64,000 nucleotides of DNA from Sphaerisporangium fuscum (GTDB lineage Bacteria > Actinomycetota > Actinomycetes > Streptosporangiales > Streptosporangiaceae): the NCBI RefSeq assembly GCF_018531465.1, contig NZ_JAHDTF010000042.1, positions 1-64,000 on the forward strand, written 5' to 3'. Made by a program: the position numbers and the translations under genes. This document shows, in pieces, positions 28,206 through 36,061 of the stretch (within the stretch, counting starts at the first letter, position 1; each line of letters opens with the position of its first letter). The notes under the pieces were generated by a model, which was not told the DNA's origin, did not search any database, and saw only the letters and a list, made by a program, of their open reading frames with translations.

Positions 28206-28510
28206 AAAGGATCCCCCCAGTCAGGTCCTGTCAGTCGCGGCAAGGCTCGCATGATCGTGTGACGAGACGGGAATTATGTGGGGTTCCGTTATCATAACGA
28301 TCAACATGACGGTAAGTAAGGATGAATGACCGTATCGTGGTCTTCCTTCCCTCGTCTCCGGCGCCGCCGGTGATGCTCTTCGTCAGCACCCGCCACTGAG
28401 ACTCCCCACGTCTCACCCGGTCCCACATCGTCGCTGGTCGACAGCCGGGAGCCGTGCGACCGCAGATCACCGGGGGGCTTGACGAGCAGTGAAGAAACTG
28501 TAAATGTTCT
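28206..28510. other. Intergenic region upstream of the NRPS operon
   Basis: About 300 bases between the divergent NRPS and lectin genes. The first part (28260-28340) is much more AT-rich than its surroundings and holds a palindrome at 28287-28299. The rest has no gene-like frame. It must contain the NRPS promoter and the promoter served by the LacI-type palindrome at 28516. Confidence 0.6.
28287..28299 (-). promoter_or_regulatory. Palindrome in the NRPS promoter region
   Basis: A perfect 13-base palindrome, CGTTAT-C-ATAACG, 82 bases upstream of the NRPS start in an AT-rich patch. It is a plausible operator for control of the NRPS genes. No pathway-specific regulator gene adjoins it. Confidence 0.4.
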
Positions 28511-28515
28511 TTGCA

Positions 28516-28527
28516 GAGAGCGCTCTC
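28516..28527 (+). promoter_or_regulatory. LacI-type operator (GAGAGCGCTCTC)
   Basis: A perfect 12-base palindrome with the central GCGC of LacI/CebR-type sites, which in actinomycetes control polysaccharide-degradation genes (the CebR site is TGGGAGCGCTCCCA). It stands just before a truncated secreted lectin gene. No lacI-family gene is in the window, so the regulator must lie elsewhere. Confidence 0.6.
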
Positions 28528-28546
28528 ACGCCTCATCGACCCCCCA

Positions 28547-28894
28547 TTGAGAATCGCCGTGAGACTCATCGCACTGACCGGCGCCGCGGTGTTCGCCGTC
28601 GCGCTCAACAACACCAACGCGCAACGCTGGACGTTCACCGGCGGCACGCTGCGCAGCCAGAACAACAAGTGCATGGACGTCGCCTGGGGATCGCGCGACA
28701 ACGGCGCGGTGATCCAGATCGCGAACTGCAGCGGCAACCCCGCCCAGCAGTTCGTCCTGAGCGGCGCGGGCGACCTGGTCAATCCCCAGTCCAACAAGTG
28801 CGTCGACATCAAGGACTGGAACGGCAACGACGGCGCCGCGCTGATCCAGTACGAGTGCCACGGCGGCGCCAACCAGAAGTGGCACCGCGGCTGA
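28547..28894 (+). pseudogene. Signal peptide fused to part of a ricin-type lectin domain (deleted glycosidase)
   Basis: An open frame from TTG 28547 or GTG 28559 encodes a short signal-like segment (VRLIALTGAAVFAVAL) joined directly to NNTNAQRWTFTGGTLRSQ, the middle of a ricin B-type (CBM13) beta-trefoil. The two remaining repeats (KCMDVAWGSRDNGAVIQI, KCVDIKDWNGNDGAALIQYE) are intact with QxW motifs. The first repeat starts mid-way, and no catalytic domain is present. It looks like a secreted glycoside hydrolase that lost its catalytic region by in-frame deletion, keeping its promoter, signal peptide and lectin end. It could still be expressed as a small carbohydrate-binding protein. Confidence 0.7.
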
Positions 28895-28914
28895 TCCGCA
28901 CCCGCCCGTGCCTC

Positions 28915-28943
28915 TGCCGCCCGTCCGGCACGGCCGGGCGGCA
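28915..28943 (+). terminator. Stem-loop after the lectin remnant
   Basis: Inverted repeat TGCCGCCCG / CGGGCGGCA, 9-bp stem with an 11-base loop that can itself pair, 20 bases after the stop codon. There is no U-tract, as usual in actinomycetes. Confidence 0.5.
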
Positions 28944-28958
28944 CCACCGCAGTCCCCT

Positions 28959-28990
28959 TACGCCGGGCGGAGAGCCGTCCGCCCGGCGTA
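28959..28990 (+). terminator. 13-bp stem-loop 22 bases before the GH64 start
   Basis: Perfect inverted repeat TACGCCGGGCGGA / TCCGCCCGGCGTA with a 6-base loop. It may terminate the lectin transcript or act as a leader hairpin for the beta-glucanase gene whose ATG is 22 bases downstream. Confidence 0.6.
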
Positions 28991-29011
28991 CAGGCCCAGA
29001 GGAGTCGAGGT

Positions 29012-31015
29012 ATGCGCCTCTTGTCCCGACGATGGCGGCCGGCTCTGGTCGCCGCCCTGCTACTCGCCCAGGCGGTCGTCCTCACGACCGGTCAGCAGGC
29101 GGCCGGCGCCGCCGTCTCGCAACTGCCGTTCACCGTCACCAACAACTCCGGCCGCGGCGACGCGACCTACATCTACGTCACCGCCCGCACCCCCGCCGGC
29201 CAGCAGGGATACGTGGACGCCTCCGGCACCTGGCGCGCGTGGAGCTACCCGCCGTCGATCCCCAACGGCCCCGTCCCGGCCCCCGACGTCTCGATCCCCG
29301 GGCCGGGAAACGGTGCGCGCAAGACCATCACCTTGCCGCCGAACCTGGTCGGCGGCCGCGTCTACGTGTCGATGGGGTCCAAACTGCAGTTCTTCCTGAC
29401 GACGAACGGCCTCGTCGAGCCGGCGCCCTGGGTCGCCAGCGACCCGAACGCCAACGTGCTCTACGACTGGACGGAGTTCGCCCGGCAGAGCAACGGCGGC
29501 ACCGGCATCTTCATCAACTCCACGACGGTCGACATGTTCGGCATCCCGCTGACGGTCAGCGTCACCGACACCTCCAACAACACCCAGACGCAGGGCATCA
29601 CCGGCAACCGCACCGGCATCCTGAACGCCTTCGGCGCACTGGGGTCGCCCTGGTCGGGCCTGACCACGACACGCTCCTCCGACGGCCTCCCGCTGCGGGT
29701 GCTCGCGCCCCCGCACGGCATCGAGAGGGGCTCGTTCTCCTCGACCTACCTCGACTCCTACATCGGCGACGTGTGGTCGTACTACGCCACTCACCCGTTG
29801 ACCGTGCAGACGTCACTGGGCACCTTCACCGGCACGAACTGGACCTTCAGGGGAACCTCCGGCAACGTGATCGGCACGATCCCGAAGCCGACGACCCGTG
29901 AGGTCTTCGCCTGTTCCGGTGCGATGCAACCGCCGAACCAGCCCGACCAGGCCGCGATCCTCGCGGTCGGCGCGCGCGTGTGCGCCGGGCTGAACCGGGC
30001 CACACTGTCGACGGCGAGCCGGGTCATGTACGACACCCAGCCGACGACGGACCCGACGAAGTTCTACGGGCAGTCCGCCTCGAACCTCTACAGCAAGACC
30101 ATCCACGCCAACTCGCTGAACGGCCTGGCGTACGGCTTCCCGTACGACGACGTCGGCAACTTCGGCCCGACGATCGACCAGCCCGACCCGTCGTCCGCCG
30201 GCATGACCATCGGCGGCTTCGGCACGGGCGGCGGCGGCACCGTAAGCGGCCAGCCGATCACCGGCCCAGGAGGCAAGTGCGTGGACGTCGCGGGCGACGA
30301 CACCGGCGGCAACGGCGCGCCGGTGCAACTGTGGGACTGCCAGTCGTACGCCGTCGACCAGCACTACACGATGGTCGGGAACACGCTGCGCACCTTCAAC
30401 GGCGGCAAGTGCCTCGACGTCGTGGACAGCGGCACGGCGAACGGGTCGAAGGTGCAGATCTGGGACTGCTCCGGCACCGGGAACCAGCAGTGGGTGCTGC
30501 AGTCCGACGGCTCCATCAAGAACACCGGATCCGGCCGGTGCCTCGACTCCCCCGGTGGCGCCACCGGCAACGGCACGCGGCTCCAGATCTACGACTGCAA
30601 CGGCAGCGCCGCCCAGCGCTGGACGTTCCCCGGCGGGGCGAACATCGCCGGCCCCGGCGGCAAGTGCGTCGACGTCGACGGCGACGACACCGGCGGCAAC
30701 ACCACGGCCGTGCAACTGTGGGACTGCCAGTCGTACGCGAAGGACCAGTTCTGGACCTGGAACGGCCAGACGCTGCGCACCCTCGGCCGCTGCCTCGACG
30801 TGAAGGACGGCGCCACCGGCAACGGGGCCGTGCTGCAGCTGTACGACTGCAACACCACGGGCGCACAGAACTGGGTGCAGCTGTCCAGCGGTTCCATCCA
30901 GAACCCGCAGTCCGGCCGCTGCATCGACGCCCCCGGCGGCAACACCACCAACGGCACCCGCCTACAGCTCTACGACTGCAACAACACCGCGGCCCAGCAC
31001 TTCACCGTCCAGTGA
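29012..31015 (+). CDS. Secreted GH64 beta-1,3-glucanase with two ricin-type lectin domains
   Basis: A 667-residue exported enzyme. A signal peptide (about 1-34, ending QQAAGA-AV) precedes a GH64 catalytic domain (about 38-405; laminaripentaose-producing beta-1,3-glucanases). LYDWTEFARQ with Glu near 155 and STTVDMFGIPLT with Asp near 174 are the candidate catalytic acids. After a Gly-rich linker (GGFGTGGGGTVSG) come two beta-trefoil CBM13 domains (about 415-540 and 545-667), each with three repeats carrying QxW/QLWDC motifs. The enzyme would attack fungal cell-wall or storage beta-glucan. A GAGGAG ribosome binding site precedes the ATG. The lectin remnant upstream is a related domain. Confidence 0.93.
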   Translation: MRLLSRRWRPALVAALLLAQAVVLTTGQQAAGAAVSQLPFTVTNNSGRGDATYIYVTARTPAGQQGYVDASGTWRAWSYPPSIPNGPVPAPDVSIPGPGNGARKTITLPPNLVGGRVYVSMGSKLQFFLTTNGLVEPAPWVASDPNANVLYDWTEFARQSNGGTGIFINSTTVDMFGIPLTVSVTDTSNNTQTQGITGNRTGILNAFGALGSPWSGLTTTRSSDGLPLRVLAPPHGIERGSFSSTYLDSYIGDVWSYYATHPLTVQTSLGTFTGTNWTFRGTSGNVIGTIPKPTTREVFACSGAMQPPNQPDQAAILAVGARVCAGLNRATLSTASRVMYDTQPTTDPTKFYGQSASNLYSKTIHANSLNGLAYGFPYDDVGNFGPTIDQPDPSSAGMTIGGFGTGGGGTVSGQPITGPGGKCVDVAGDDTGGNGAPVQLWDCQSYAVDQHYTMVGNTLRTFNGGKCLDVVDSGTANGSKVQIWDCSGTGNQQWVLQSDGSIKNTGSGRCLDSPGGATGNGTRLQIYDCNGSAAQRWTFPGGANIAGPGGKCVDVDGDDTGGNTTAVQLWDCQSYAKDQFWTWNGQTLRTLGRCLDVKDGATGNGAVLQLYDCNTTGAQNWVQLSSGSIQNPQSGRCIDAPGGNTTNGTRLQLYDCNNTAAQHFTVQ

Positions 31016-31022
31016 CCTCCGG

Positions 31023-31053
31023 CCCCGGCTCCGGCGCACCACCGGAGCCGGGG
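31023..31053 (+). terminator. Terminator of the GH64 gene
   Basis: Perfect 12-bp inverted repeat CCCCGGCTCCGG / CCGGAGCCGGGG with a 7-base loop, 7 bases after the GH64 stop codon. Confidence 0.75.
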
Positions 31054-31098
31054 TGCCAGGTGCAGGTCGGTTTGATCGTTTTCGTCTACAGTGAGACC

Positions 31099-31605
31099 GT
31101 GTGGTACGCGCTCATCCTCGCGGCGCTGCTCGTCGCCGTCGCGGCCGTCGCGGTGGTCGCCGCCCGGCGCAGGTTCGTCGTCGTCCAGGTGAGCGGATTG
31201 AGCATGTGGCCGACGTACCGTCCGGGTGACCGGGTGCTGGTCCGCCGCACCGCCGGGAGCGAGGTGCGGCGCGGTCACGTGGTGGTGTTCGAGTCGGCCG
31301 GCCGCTCGGAGTGGAGCTCCGGTCCACTGCCCCCACCCGCCGCGGGGGCCTGGACCATCAAGCGGGTGGCCGCCCTGGCGGGCGACCCTGTGCCGGACGA
31401 CGTGGTGCGGGCGGTGGCGGCGCAGCCGGGTGCGATCGTTCCCGAGGGTGCGCTCGTGGTCCTGGGAGACGGCGCCGAGTCCAGCGCCGACTCCCGCATG
31501 TGGGGCTACCTACCGGCCGACCGCGTACTCGGCGTCGCCGTACGCAGACTGTCACCCGGTCCCTCGTCCCCCGACTCCGAGCCATCGGCGTTCCCGGTCC
31601 CGTAG
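31099..31605 (+). CDS. S26-family signal peptidase (peptide-maturation candidate)
   Basis: A 168-residue membrane-anchored serine protease of the signal peptidase I family. One N-terminal TM segment (VWYALILAALLVAVAAVAVV) is followed by the catalytic Ser box VSGLSMWPTYRPGD, the Lys box WTIKRVAALAGDPVP and the C-terminal box VVLGDGAESSADSRMWG, so the Ser/Lys dyad is intact. The GTG at 31099 lies 6 bases after a -10-like TACAGT (31087-31092), so the mRNA may be leaderless. It converges on, and overlaps by 100 bases, an ABC exporter gene next to a small Cys-rich peptide gene whose leader ends in an A-x-A site. It is therefore the likely leader-removing protease. A housekeeping role is less likely given its small size and setting. 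Confidence 0.88.
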   Translation: MWYALILAALLVAVAAVAVVAARRRFVVVQVSGLSMWPTYRPGDRVLVRRTAGSEVRRGHVVVFESAGRSEWSSGPLPPPAAGAWTIKRVAALAGDPVPDDVVRAVAAQPGAIVPEGALVVLGDGAESSADSRMWGYLPADRVLGVAVRRLSPGPSSPDSEPSAFPVP

Positions 31606-33425
31606 CCGTCGGCGTCGCCGGTCCCGTAGCCGTCGGCGTCGCCGGTCTCGTAGCCGCTGGCCTGCAGGATGAACAGGCGGGCGTACTCGCCGCCCGTCGC
31701 CATGAGCTCGTCGTGGGTGCCGCGCTCGGTGATCCGGCCGTCGCTCAGCACCACGATGAGGTCGGCGTCCCGCACGGTGCCGAGCCGGTGCGAGATCAGC
31801 ACGCTCGTCCGGTCACCGCGGTAGCGCCGCAGGCCGGTGTGCACCTCGTGCTCCGCCTCGGCGTCCAGGCCCGAGCTGGGCTCGTCCAGGATGAGCAGGT
31901 CCTGGCGCCGGCGCATGTACGCGCGGGCCAGGGCCAGGCGCTGCCACTGCCCGCCGGACAGACTGACCCCTGCCTGGCCGCCACGATCGCCGAAGATACG
32001 GCTGAGCATGGTGTCGTACCCGCGCGGCAGAGCGGCGATCGCGTCGTGGACGCCCGCCTGGCGGGCCGAGTCGTGGACGTGGTCACGGTCACCGGCGGCG
32101 GTCAGGTCGCCCAGCATGATGTTCTCGGCGGCGGTGAGGTCGTAGTCCATGTGGTCCTGGAACACCGCGCCGATCCGCCGGCGCAGGTCGTCCGGGCTCG
32201 CGTCGCGCAGATCCACTCCGTCCCAGGTGATCCGCCCCCGCACCGGGTCGTACAGCCTCAACAGCAGCTTGACCAGCGTGCTCTTGCCCGCGCCGTTCAC
32301 CCCGACGAGGGCGACCGTGCCGCCGGACGGGATGAACAGGTTCACCCCGCGCAGGATCCAGGGGTGCTCCTCGCTGTAGCGGAACCACACGTCGCGCAGT
32401 TCGATCCCCTCGCGCAGCGCGGGCAGCGCGGTGGGCACGGCCGGAAGGGGCAGGTCGGGCTCGGACTCGACCACCGCCGTGTAGTGGCCGAACATCAGCA
32501 GCGCGTTGTGGGAGTCCGCCCACTGGCTGACGATCGTGGTCATGGCCGCCTGCACTCCGGCGACGGCCGCGACGAACACCGTCACGTCGCCCACGGTGAT
32601 GCCTCCGGAGGCGGCGCTCAGGATGGCCCACAGCAGGCCTCCGGCCGCCACGGCGCTCCCGACCAGCGCCATCACACCCTGGCTGCGCAACGTGCGACGA
32701 TCGACGTCCCTTTCGGTGAGGTTGATCCCGCGCACCTCGTCGAGCATCCGCGTCCGCAGGAAGTCGCCCAGACCGAACAGCCGCACCTCCTTGGCCGCCT
32801 CCGGCCGGGTGAGGAGCTCGCCGTAGAACACCTGGCGGCGCATGGCGGGGGTCATCTCCCACATCACCTCGGCCCGCCGGCGACTGAGCACGAGCTGGAT
32901 GCGTACCGACGGCAGCGCGGCGACGACGATGACGGCCACCATGAGCGGGTTGACGGCGAACAGCGTGGCGACGAAACCCGACAGGGTGATGAGCGCCTGG
33001 CCGATCGCCAGCGCGCCGACGACCAGCCGATCGGGTGCGTTGTGGCTCGACTCGTACGCCAGCTGGAGGGTGTCGTGGAAGGCCGGGTTCTCGAAGCGGC
33101 TGAGCCCCGGGTGGCGGTTGACGGCCCGGAACAGCCGGTCGTAGATGAGCAGCCGCAGTGACCTGCGCAGTTGCCCCTCCACGTACACCGACACGTGCGG
33201 CAGCACGATGGCGGCCAGGCCGGCGAGCGCGAGGCCACCGCCCAGCGGCAGCAGGGCGACCAGCCCGCCGCCCCTGGCCAGCGCGTCGAGGACCAGCTTC
33301 GTCAGCCAGGCGGTCGCGACCGGCGCCACGCCGGTGAGGACGCCGAGGACGGCCGAGCCGACGGTCGCCGCCGGGTGCGCCTTCCAGGCGAGGGCCGCGA
33401 CGACCTGGACACGCCTGAGCAACAT
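31506..33425 (-). CDS. ABC exporter (fused membrane and ATPase domains)
   Basis: A 639-residue half-transporter acting as a homodimer. The N-terminal membrane domain (about 1-310) is followed by an ATPase domain with Walker A VGVNGAGKST, signature SLSGGQWQRLALARAY, Walker B LLILDEPSSGLD and H-loop ISHRLGTV. There is no C39 peptidase domain, so any leader must be removed by another protease; the S26 peptidase converging on it is the candidate. The last about 45 residues are a Gly/Asp-rich repeat (GDADGYGTG) encoded by 24-bp tandem repeats. The neighbouring small peptide gene 160 bases upstream is the presumed substrate. Confidence 0.9.
   Translation of the reverse strand: MLLRRVQVVAALAWKAHPAATVGSAVLGVLTGVAPVATAWLTKLVLDALARGGGLVALLPLGGGLALAGLAAIVLPHVSVYVEGQLRRSLRLLIYDRLFRAVNRHPGLSRFENPAFHDTLQLAYESSHNAPDRLVVGALAIGQALITLSGFVATLFAVNPLMVAVIVVAALPSVRIQLVLSRRRAEVMWEMTPAMRRQVFYGELLTRPEAAKEVRLFGLGDFLRTRMLDEVRGINLTERDVDRRTLRSQGVMALVGSAVAAGGLLWAILSAASGGITVGDVTVFVAAVAGVQAAMTTIVSQWADSHNALLMFGHYTAVVESEPDLPLPAVPTALPALREGIELRDVWFRYSEEHPWILRGVNLFIPSGGTVALVGVNGAGKSTLVKLLLRLYDPVRGRITWDGVDLRDASPDDLRRRIGAVFQDHMDYDLTAAENIMLGDLTAAGDRDHVHDSARQAGVHDAIAALPRGYDTMLSRIFGDRGGQAGVSLSGGQWQRLALARAYMRRRQDLLILDEPSSGLDAEAEHEVHTGLRRYRGDRTSVLISHRLGTVRDADLIVVLSDGRITERGTHDELMATGGEYARLFILQASGYETGDADGYGTGDADGYGTGNADGSESGDEGPGDSLRTATPSTRSAGR
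31581..31652. repeat. Three 24-bp tandem repeats at the overlapping 3' ends of two genes
   Basis: Units at 31581-31604, 31605-31628 and 31629-31652 (core gccgtcggcgtcgccggt) differ at only a few bases. They encode the Gly/Asp-rich tail of the ABC exporter on the minus strand, and the first unit also encodes the last residues of the S26 peptidase on the plus strand. Repeat number could vary by slippage without breaking the exporter frame. Confidence 0.85.
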
Positions 33426-33510
33426 CGGCGTCCCTTACGGTTCAGCGGTACGAGGTGCGAACGGCCGCGCGAGAGGCACGGGCGAGGGGGATCCCTCCGG
33501 AGAAGATGAA

Positions 33511-33541
33511 CGGCACGGCACCGTCCCGCGGCGCCGTGCCG
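33511..33541 (-). terminator. Stem-loop between the peptide gene and the ABC exporter gene
   Basis: Perfect 9-bp inverted repeat CGGCACGGC / GCCGTGCCG with a 13-base loop, 45 bases after the peptide stop. In peptide operons such a partial terminator keeps the precursor mRNA more abundant than the exporter mRNA. Confidence 0.55.
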
Positions 33542-33585
33542 CTCCGTCGTCAGCGGTGCCAGGGCTCATACCTGGCCGCTCACCA

Positions 33586-33732
33586 TCAGTAGTGGCAGTA
33601 CGTCTTGCCGGCGTAGACGCAGCACGTCATGCGGCGGAGAGTGTCCCACCAGCAGGCCTCGGCCTTGGCGGTGGTGGTGGGCAGAAGCTTGTCGAGCAGA
33701 CGGTCGCTCATCTTGTTGAGAGCACGGAGCAT
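33586..33732 (-). CDS. Small Cys-rich exported peptide precursor (48 residues)
   Basis: ATG 33730-33732 is preceded at 8 bases by a near-perfect AAAGGAGG site (33741-33748), far stronger than most sites here, which marks this as a real gene. The first 26 residues form an amphipathic leader (MLRALNKMSDRLLDKLLP) ending TTTAKAEA, with an A-E-A signal-peptidase-like site. The predicted 22-residue core starts CWWDTLRRMTCC, has four Cys (27, 37, 38, 46) and many aromatics, and ends YCHY. Beside it are an ABC exporter, an S26 peptidase and a divergent regulator. No lanthipeptide, YcaO or radical SAM enzyme is near, so the core may only be disulfide-bonded. It could be a bacteriocin or signalling peptide; the activity is unknown. 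Confidence 0.85.
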   Translation of the reverse strand: MLRALNKMSDRLLDKLLPTTTAKAEACWWDTLRRMTCCVYAGKTYCHY

Positions 33733-33872
33733 GGGGGGATCCTCCTTTGTCGCGGACCTCGGCGGCGAATATCGGCGGTACCGAAAGGGCGATATGTGTG
33801 ATCACCGCCACCGACAGCAGGACAATAACCACTGAAGATCAAGTGACGTAAGCATGCGGGACTGGCATCAAA

Positions 33873-33888
33873 CTGCACGACCGTGCAG
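33873..33888. promoter_or_regulatory. Inverted repeat in the peptide/regulator divergent promoter region
   Basis: CTGCACG-AC-CGTGCAG, 7-bp perfect arms, lies in the 216-base region between the divergent peptide and LuxR-type regulator genes (76 bases before the regulator start). It is a good candidate binding site for that regulator. Confidence 0.5.
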
Positions 33889-33948
33889 CTTAGTGTCATT
33901 TCGGGCAATTCACCCGTTTCTGCCATATTTGCCATACTCGGAGCCCAC

Positions 33949-34878
33949 ATGAGCCTCAGCAGTCTCGGTCTGACCGCACTCGATGAAACCGTTTACCGCG
34001 CTCTGCTGAGCGGCGGCGAGGCGACCGCGGGCGACCCGGACAGCGTCAGGGCGGCACTGGAACGGCTCGTGGCACTGGAACTCGTGCAGTTCGATGCGGA
34101 CGGCCGACCCGTCGCCGTCGAACCGGAGATCGGGATCAGCCGCCTGATCAGACGGCGCCTGCTGGAGACGAGCGCGGAGCAGCGCCGCATCGCCGCCGCC
34201 TGGGAGACGCTCCACATGCTGAACGCGCGGCGCCGCGAACCCGACCGCGTTGTCGTCATCGAAAGAATCGACGGCGCCGACCAGGTCGACGAACGGATCT
34301 GGTCCCTGGCACGCGACGCGCAGGAAGTGCTGACCGTGCACTCCGACCAGCGGCGACCGCGCACGGACATGCTGCCCACCTACCTCCAGCGGCTCGGCGA
34401 GGGCGTGCGATGGCGCACCATCGTCTCCCGGAAGAGCCTGCTGGACCTGGAACTCCTGGAGTACAGCATCACCCTGCACCGGGCCGGCGACCACCATCGC
34501 CTCGTCGACGACGCCGGGCAGCAGATGGTCATCGTGGACCGCTCGGTGGCCTTCGTCCCCACCGTGCCGGGCGAGGGCTACTGCAGCGTCCTGATGATCT
34601 CCCAGGCGGGCGCCGTCGCCACAATGGTGAACCTGTTCGAGCGGGTGTGGGCCCACGCGGTGGACCTCGAACCCCAGCCCGCCCCCGTCACCCTCGCCCC
34701 CAGGGAACGCCAGGTGCTACACCTACTGTCCAGCGCCGACAAGGACGAGATCGCAGCCCGAGAACTCGGCATAAGCCTACGAACCTACCGCCGCCACGTA
34801 GCCGACCTCCTCGACCGCCTAGGCGCGGCGAACCGCTTCCAGGCCGCCCTCCTCGCCAAGCAACAGGGCTGGATCTGA
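33949..34878 (+). CDS. LuxR-type regulator with N-terminal TrmB-like winged helix
   Basis: A 309-residue regulator. The N-terminal segment (LGLTALDETVYRALLSGG, about 4-85) looks like a TrmB-type winged helix, and a middle ligand/phospholipase-D-like segment follows (about 95-235). The C-terminal LuxR/GerE HTH is clear: LAPRERQVLHLLSSADKDEI, AARELGISLRTYRRHVADLL. Regulators of this build commonly stand beside small-peptide biosynthesis loci in actinomycetes. It is divergent from the Cys-rich peptide gene and probably controls it. The ATG at 33949 fits the family better than an upstream in-frame ATG at 33883, which lies within the promoter region. Confidence 0.85.
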   Translation: MSLSSLGLTALDETVYRALLSGGEATAGDPDSVRAALERLVALELVQFDADGRPVAVEPEIGISRLIRRRLLETSAEQRRIAAAWETLHMLNARRREPDRVVVIERIDGADQVDERIWSLARDAQEVLTVHSDQRRPRTDMLPTYLQRLGEGVRWRTIVSRKSLLDLELLEYSITLHRAGDHHRLVDDAGQQMVIVDRSVAFVPTVPGEGYCSVLMISQAGAVATMVNLFERVWAHAVDLEPQPAPVTLAPRERQVLHLLSSADKDEIAARELGISLRTYRRHVADLLDRLGAANRFQAALLAKQQGWI

Positions 34879-34984
34879 AGAAACCTTCTCCCCCTCGGCA
34901 CCATGCTGCCGCCGTGTCGGCGAATCACCGCCATTTCGATGCGCGGCGGGGTGGTCCACGATGATCGCCGGCCGGTCAACCGAC

Positions 34985-36061
34985 CTACGGTTCGTCGAGG
35001 ACTATGTCGCACGTCGCCTGGGGCGCGACGAAAGCGCACAACTGTGCGGCCTCGGTCAGCAGGGCGTCGCGATCCGTACGCCCCAACTTGGTGAACGGCT
35101 GGATGCGCAGCGTTCGATCCCGGATCTGCCAGGTGCCCTGCCACATGCCATCGACCAGGAAGGTACCGGCGGTCGCGCCGTTGCCCGGCGGGAGCGGCAC
35201 GGAGCGGTTGCCGGGGATCACTCGGGTGCGGTCCTTGTGTGACAGCAGCAGATTGTCGTATTCGGGCAGGAACCGGGGTGGGGCGGGCATGTCCTCAGAA
35301 GGCCGGGGCGCGTCGGGGAGGTCATAAAGCGTCTGCCGCTCCTCTCCGCGGAACGCCCGCAATGGCAGCCGCTCCACCACCTCGCGCAGGCGGGTCAGCC
35401 CGGACCACAACTGGATGTCCGCGACACTCGCCGGACCGAACGCGCCGAGATAGCGCAGTACCAGCTCATCGACCGGCACCGAACGCAGCGGCGCGCCCAG
35501 CCAGCTCTCCACAGGTGTCCATGCGGCGGGGCCGTTCTCGCCCCAGATGCCCCGCGGCGGCACCTGGCACAGCGCGATGTGATGCGTCGCCGCGTAGGCC
35601 AGCGCGCTCGGATCGGCGTCCGGCCGGCGTTCCACGAGCAGCTCGCCGAGCTCACCGCGGGTGCGCGGCTGCTCCTCCAGCAGCCGCTTCGCCTGCCTGA
35701 GCAGCGCATCCCGGTCCACTCCGTCGATACCGCGGCGAAAGTGCGCGCGGAACCCGGCGGCATGCAGCGGATAGAACAGCGCGCGCCAGCCCAGGCAGTC
35801 GCGTGCGCTGACGAGATGCACGGTGTTGCGCATCAGGTGCAGCCGTACCACCTGACGTTGCTCGGTCAGCGCCGACAGCTCGTCCGCCGTGAAGTCTTGA
35901 AGGCGGGCCCACAATCCCACGTACGGGGCGAGCGGCGCCTGGGACTGCATCCCGCCCAGGTGCTCGATCGCGTCGATCGCCCGTGCCGGCGCTCGTTCCA
36001 GAAGGTACTGGCGAGCCAGCGTGGCCCGGTTGAGACGACGCCGGCTCAGTACATCGGTCAC
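34985..36061 (-). CDS. AlkZ-like winged-helix DNA-binding protein (HTH_42 family)
   Basis: A 358-residue protein of the AlkZ/AlkX family, built of winged-helix domains, some members of which are DNA glycosylases for interstrand crosslinks or bulky alkylated bases. The N-terminal GGMQSQAP carries the Q-x-Q motif that AlkZ enzymes need for activity. The family also shows [29 protein letters not shown] and the late [15 protein letters not shown], all present. It starts at GTG 36061 within the stop of the epoxide hydrolase gene, so it is translationally coupled to it. That pairing suggests a shared role in coping with electrophilic epoxides or alkylating agents, but this is inference. Confidence 0.82.
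   Translation of the reverse strand: MTDVLSRRRLNRATLARQYLLERAPARAIDAIEHLGGMQSQAPLAPYVGLWARLQDFTADELSALTEQRQVVRLHLMRNTVHLVSARDCLGWRALFYPLHAAGFRAHFRRGIDGVDRDALLRQAKRLLEEQPRTRGELGELLVERRPDADPSALAYAATHHIALCQVPPRGIWGENGPAAWTPVESWLGAPLRSVPVDELVLRYLGAFGPASVADIQLWSGLTRLREVVERLPLRAFRGEERQTLYDLPDAPRPSEDMPAPPRFLPEYDNLLLSHKDRTRVIPGNRSVPLPPGNGATAGTFLVDGMWQGTWQIRDRTLRIQPFTKLGRTDRDALLTEAAQLCAFVAPQATCDIVLDEP

Noticed and set aside
28559-28894. Lectin fragment as a RiPP or toxin precursor
   Set aside because: QxW beta-trefoil repeats identify it as a ricin-type carbohydrate-binding domain.
31581-31652. Tandem repeats as a CRISPR-like array
   Set aside because: Only three 24-bp units without spacers, fully inside coding sequence.
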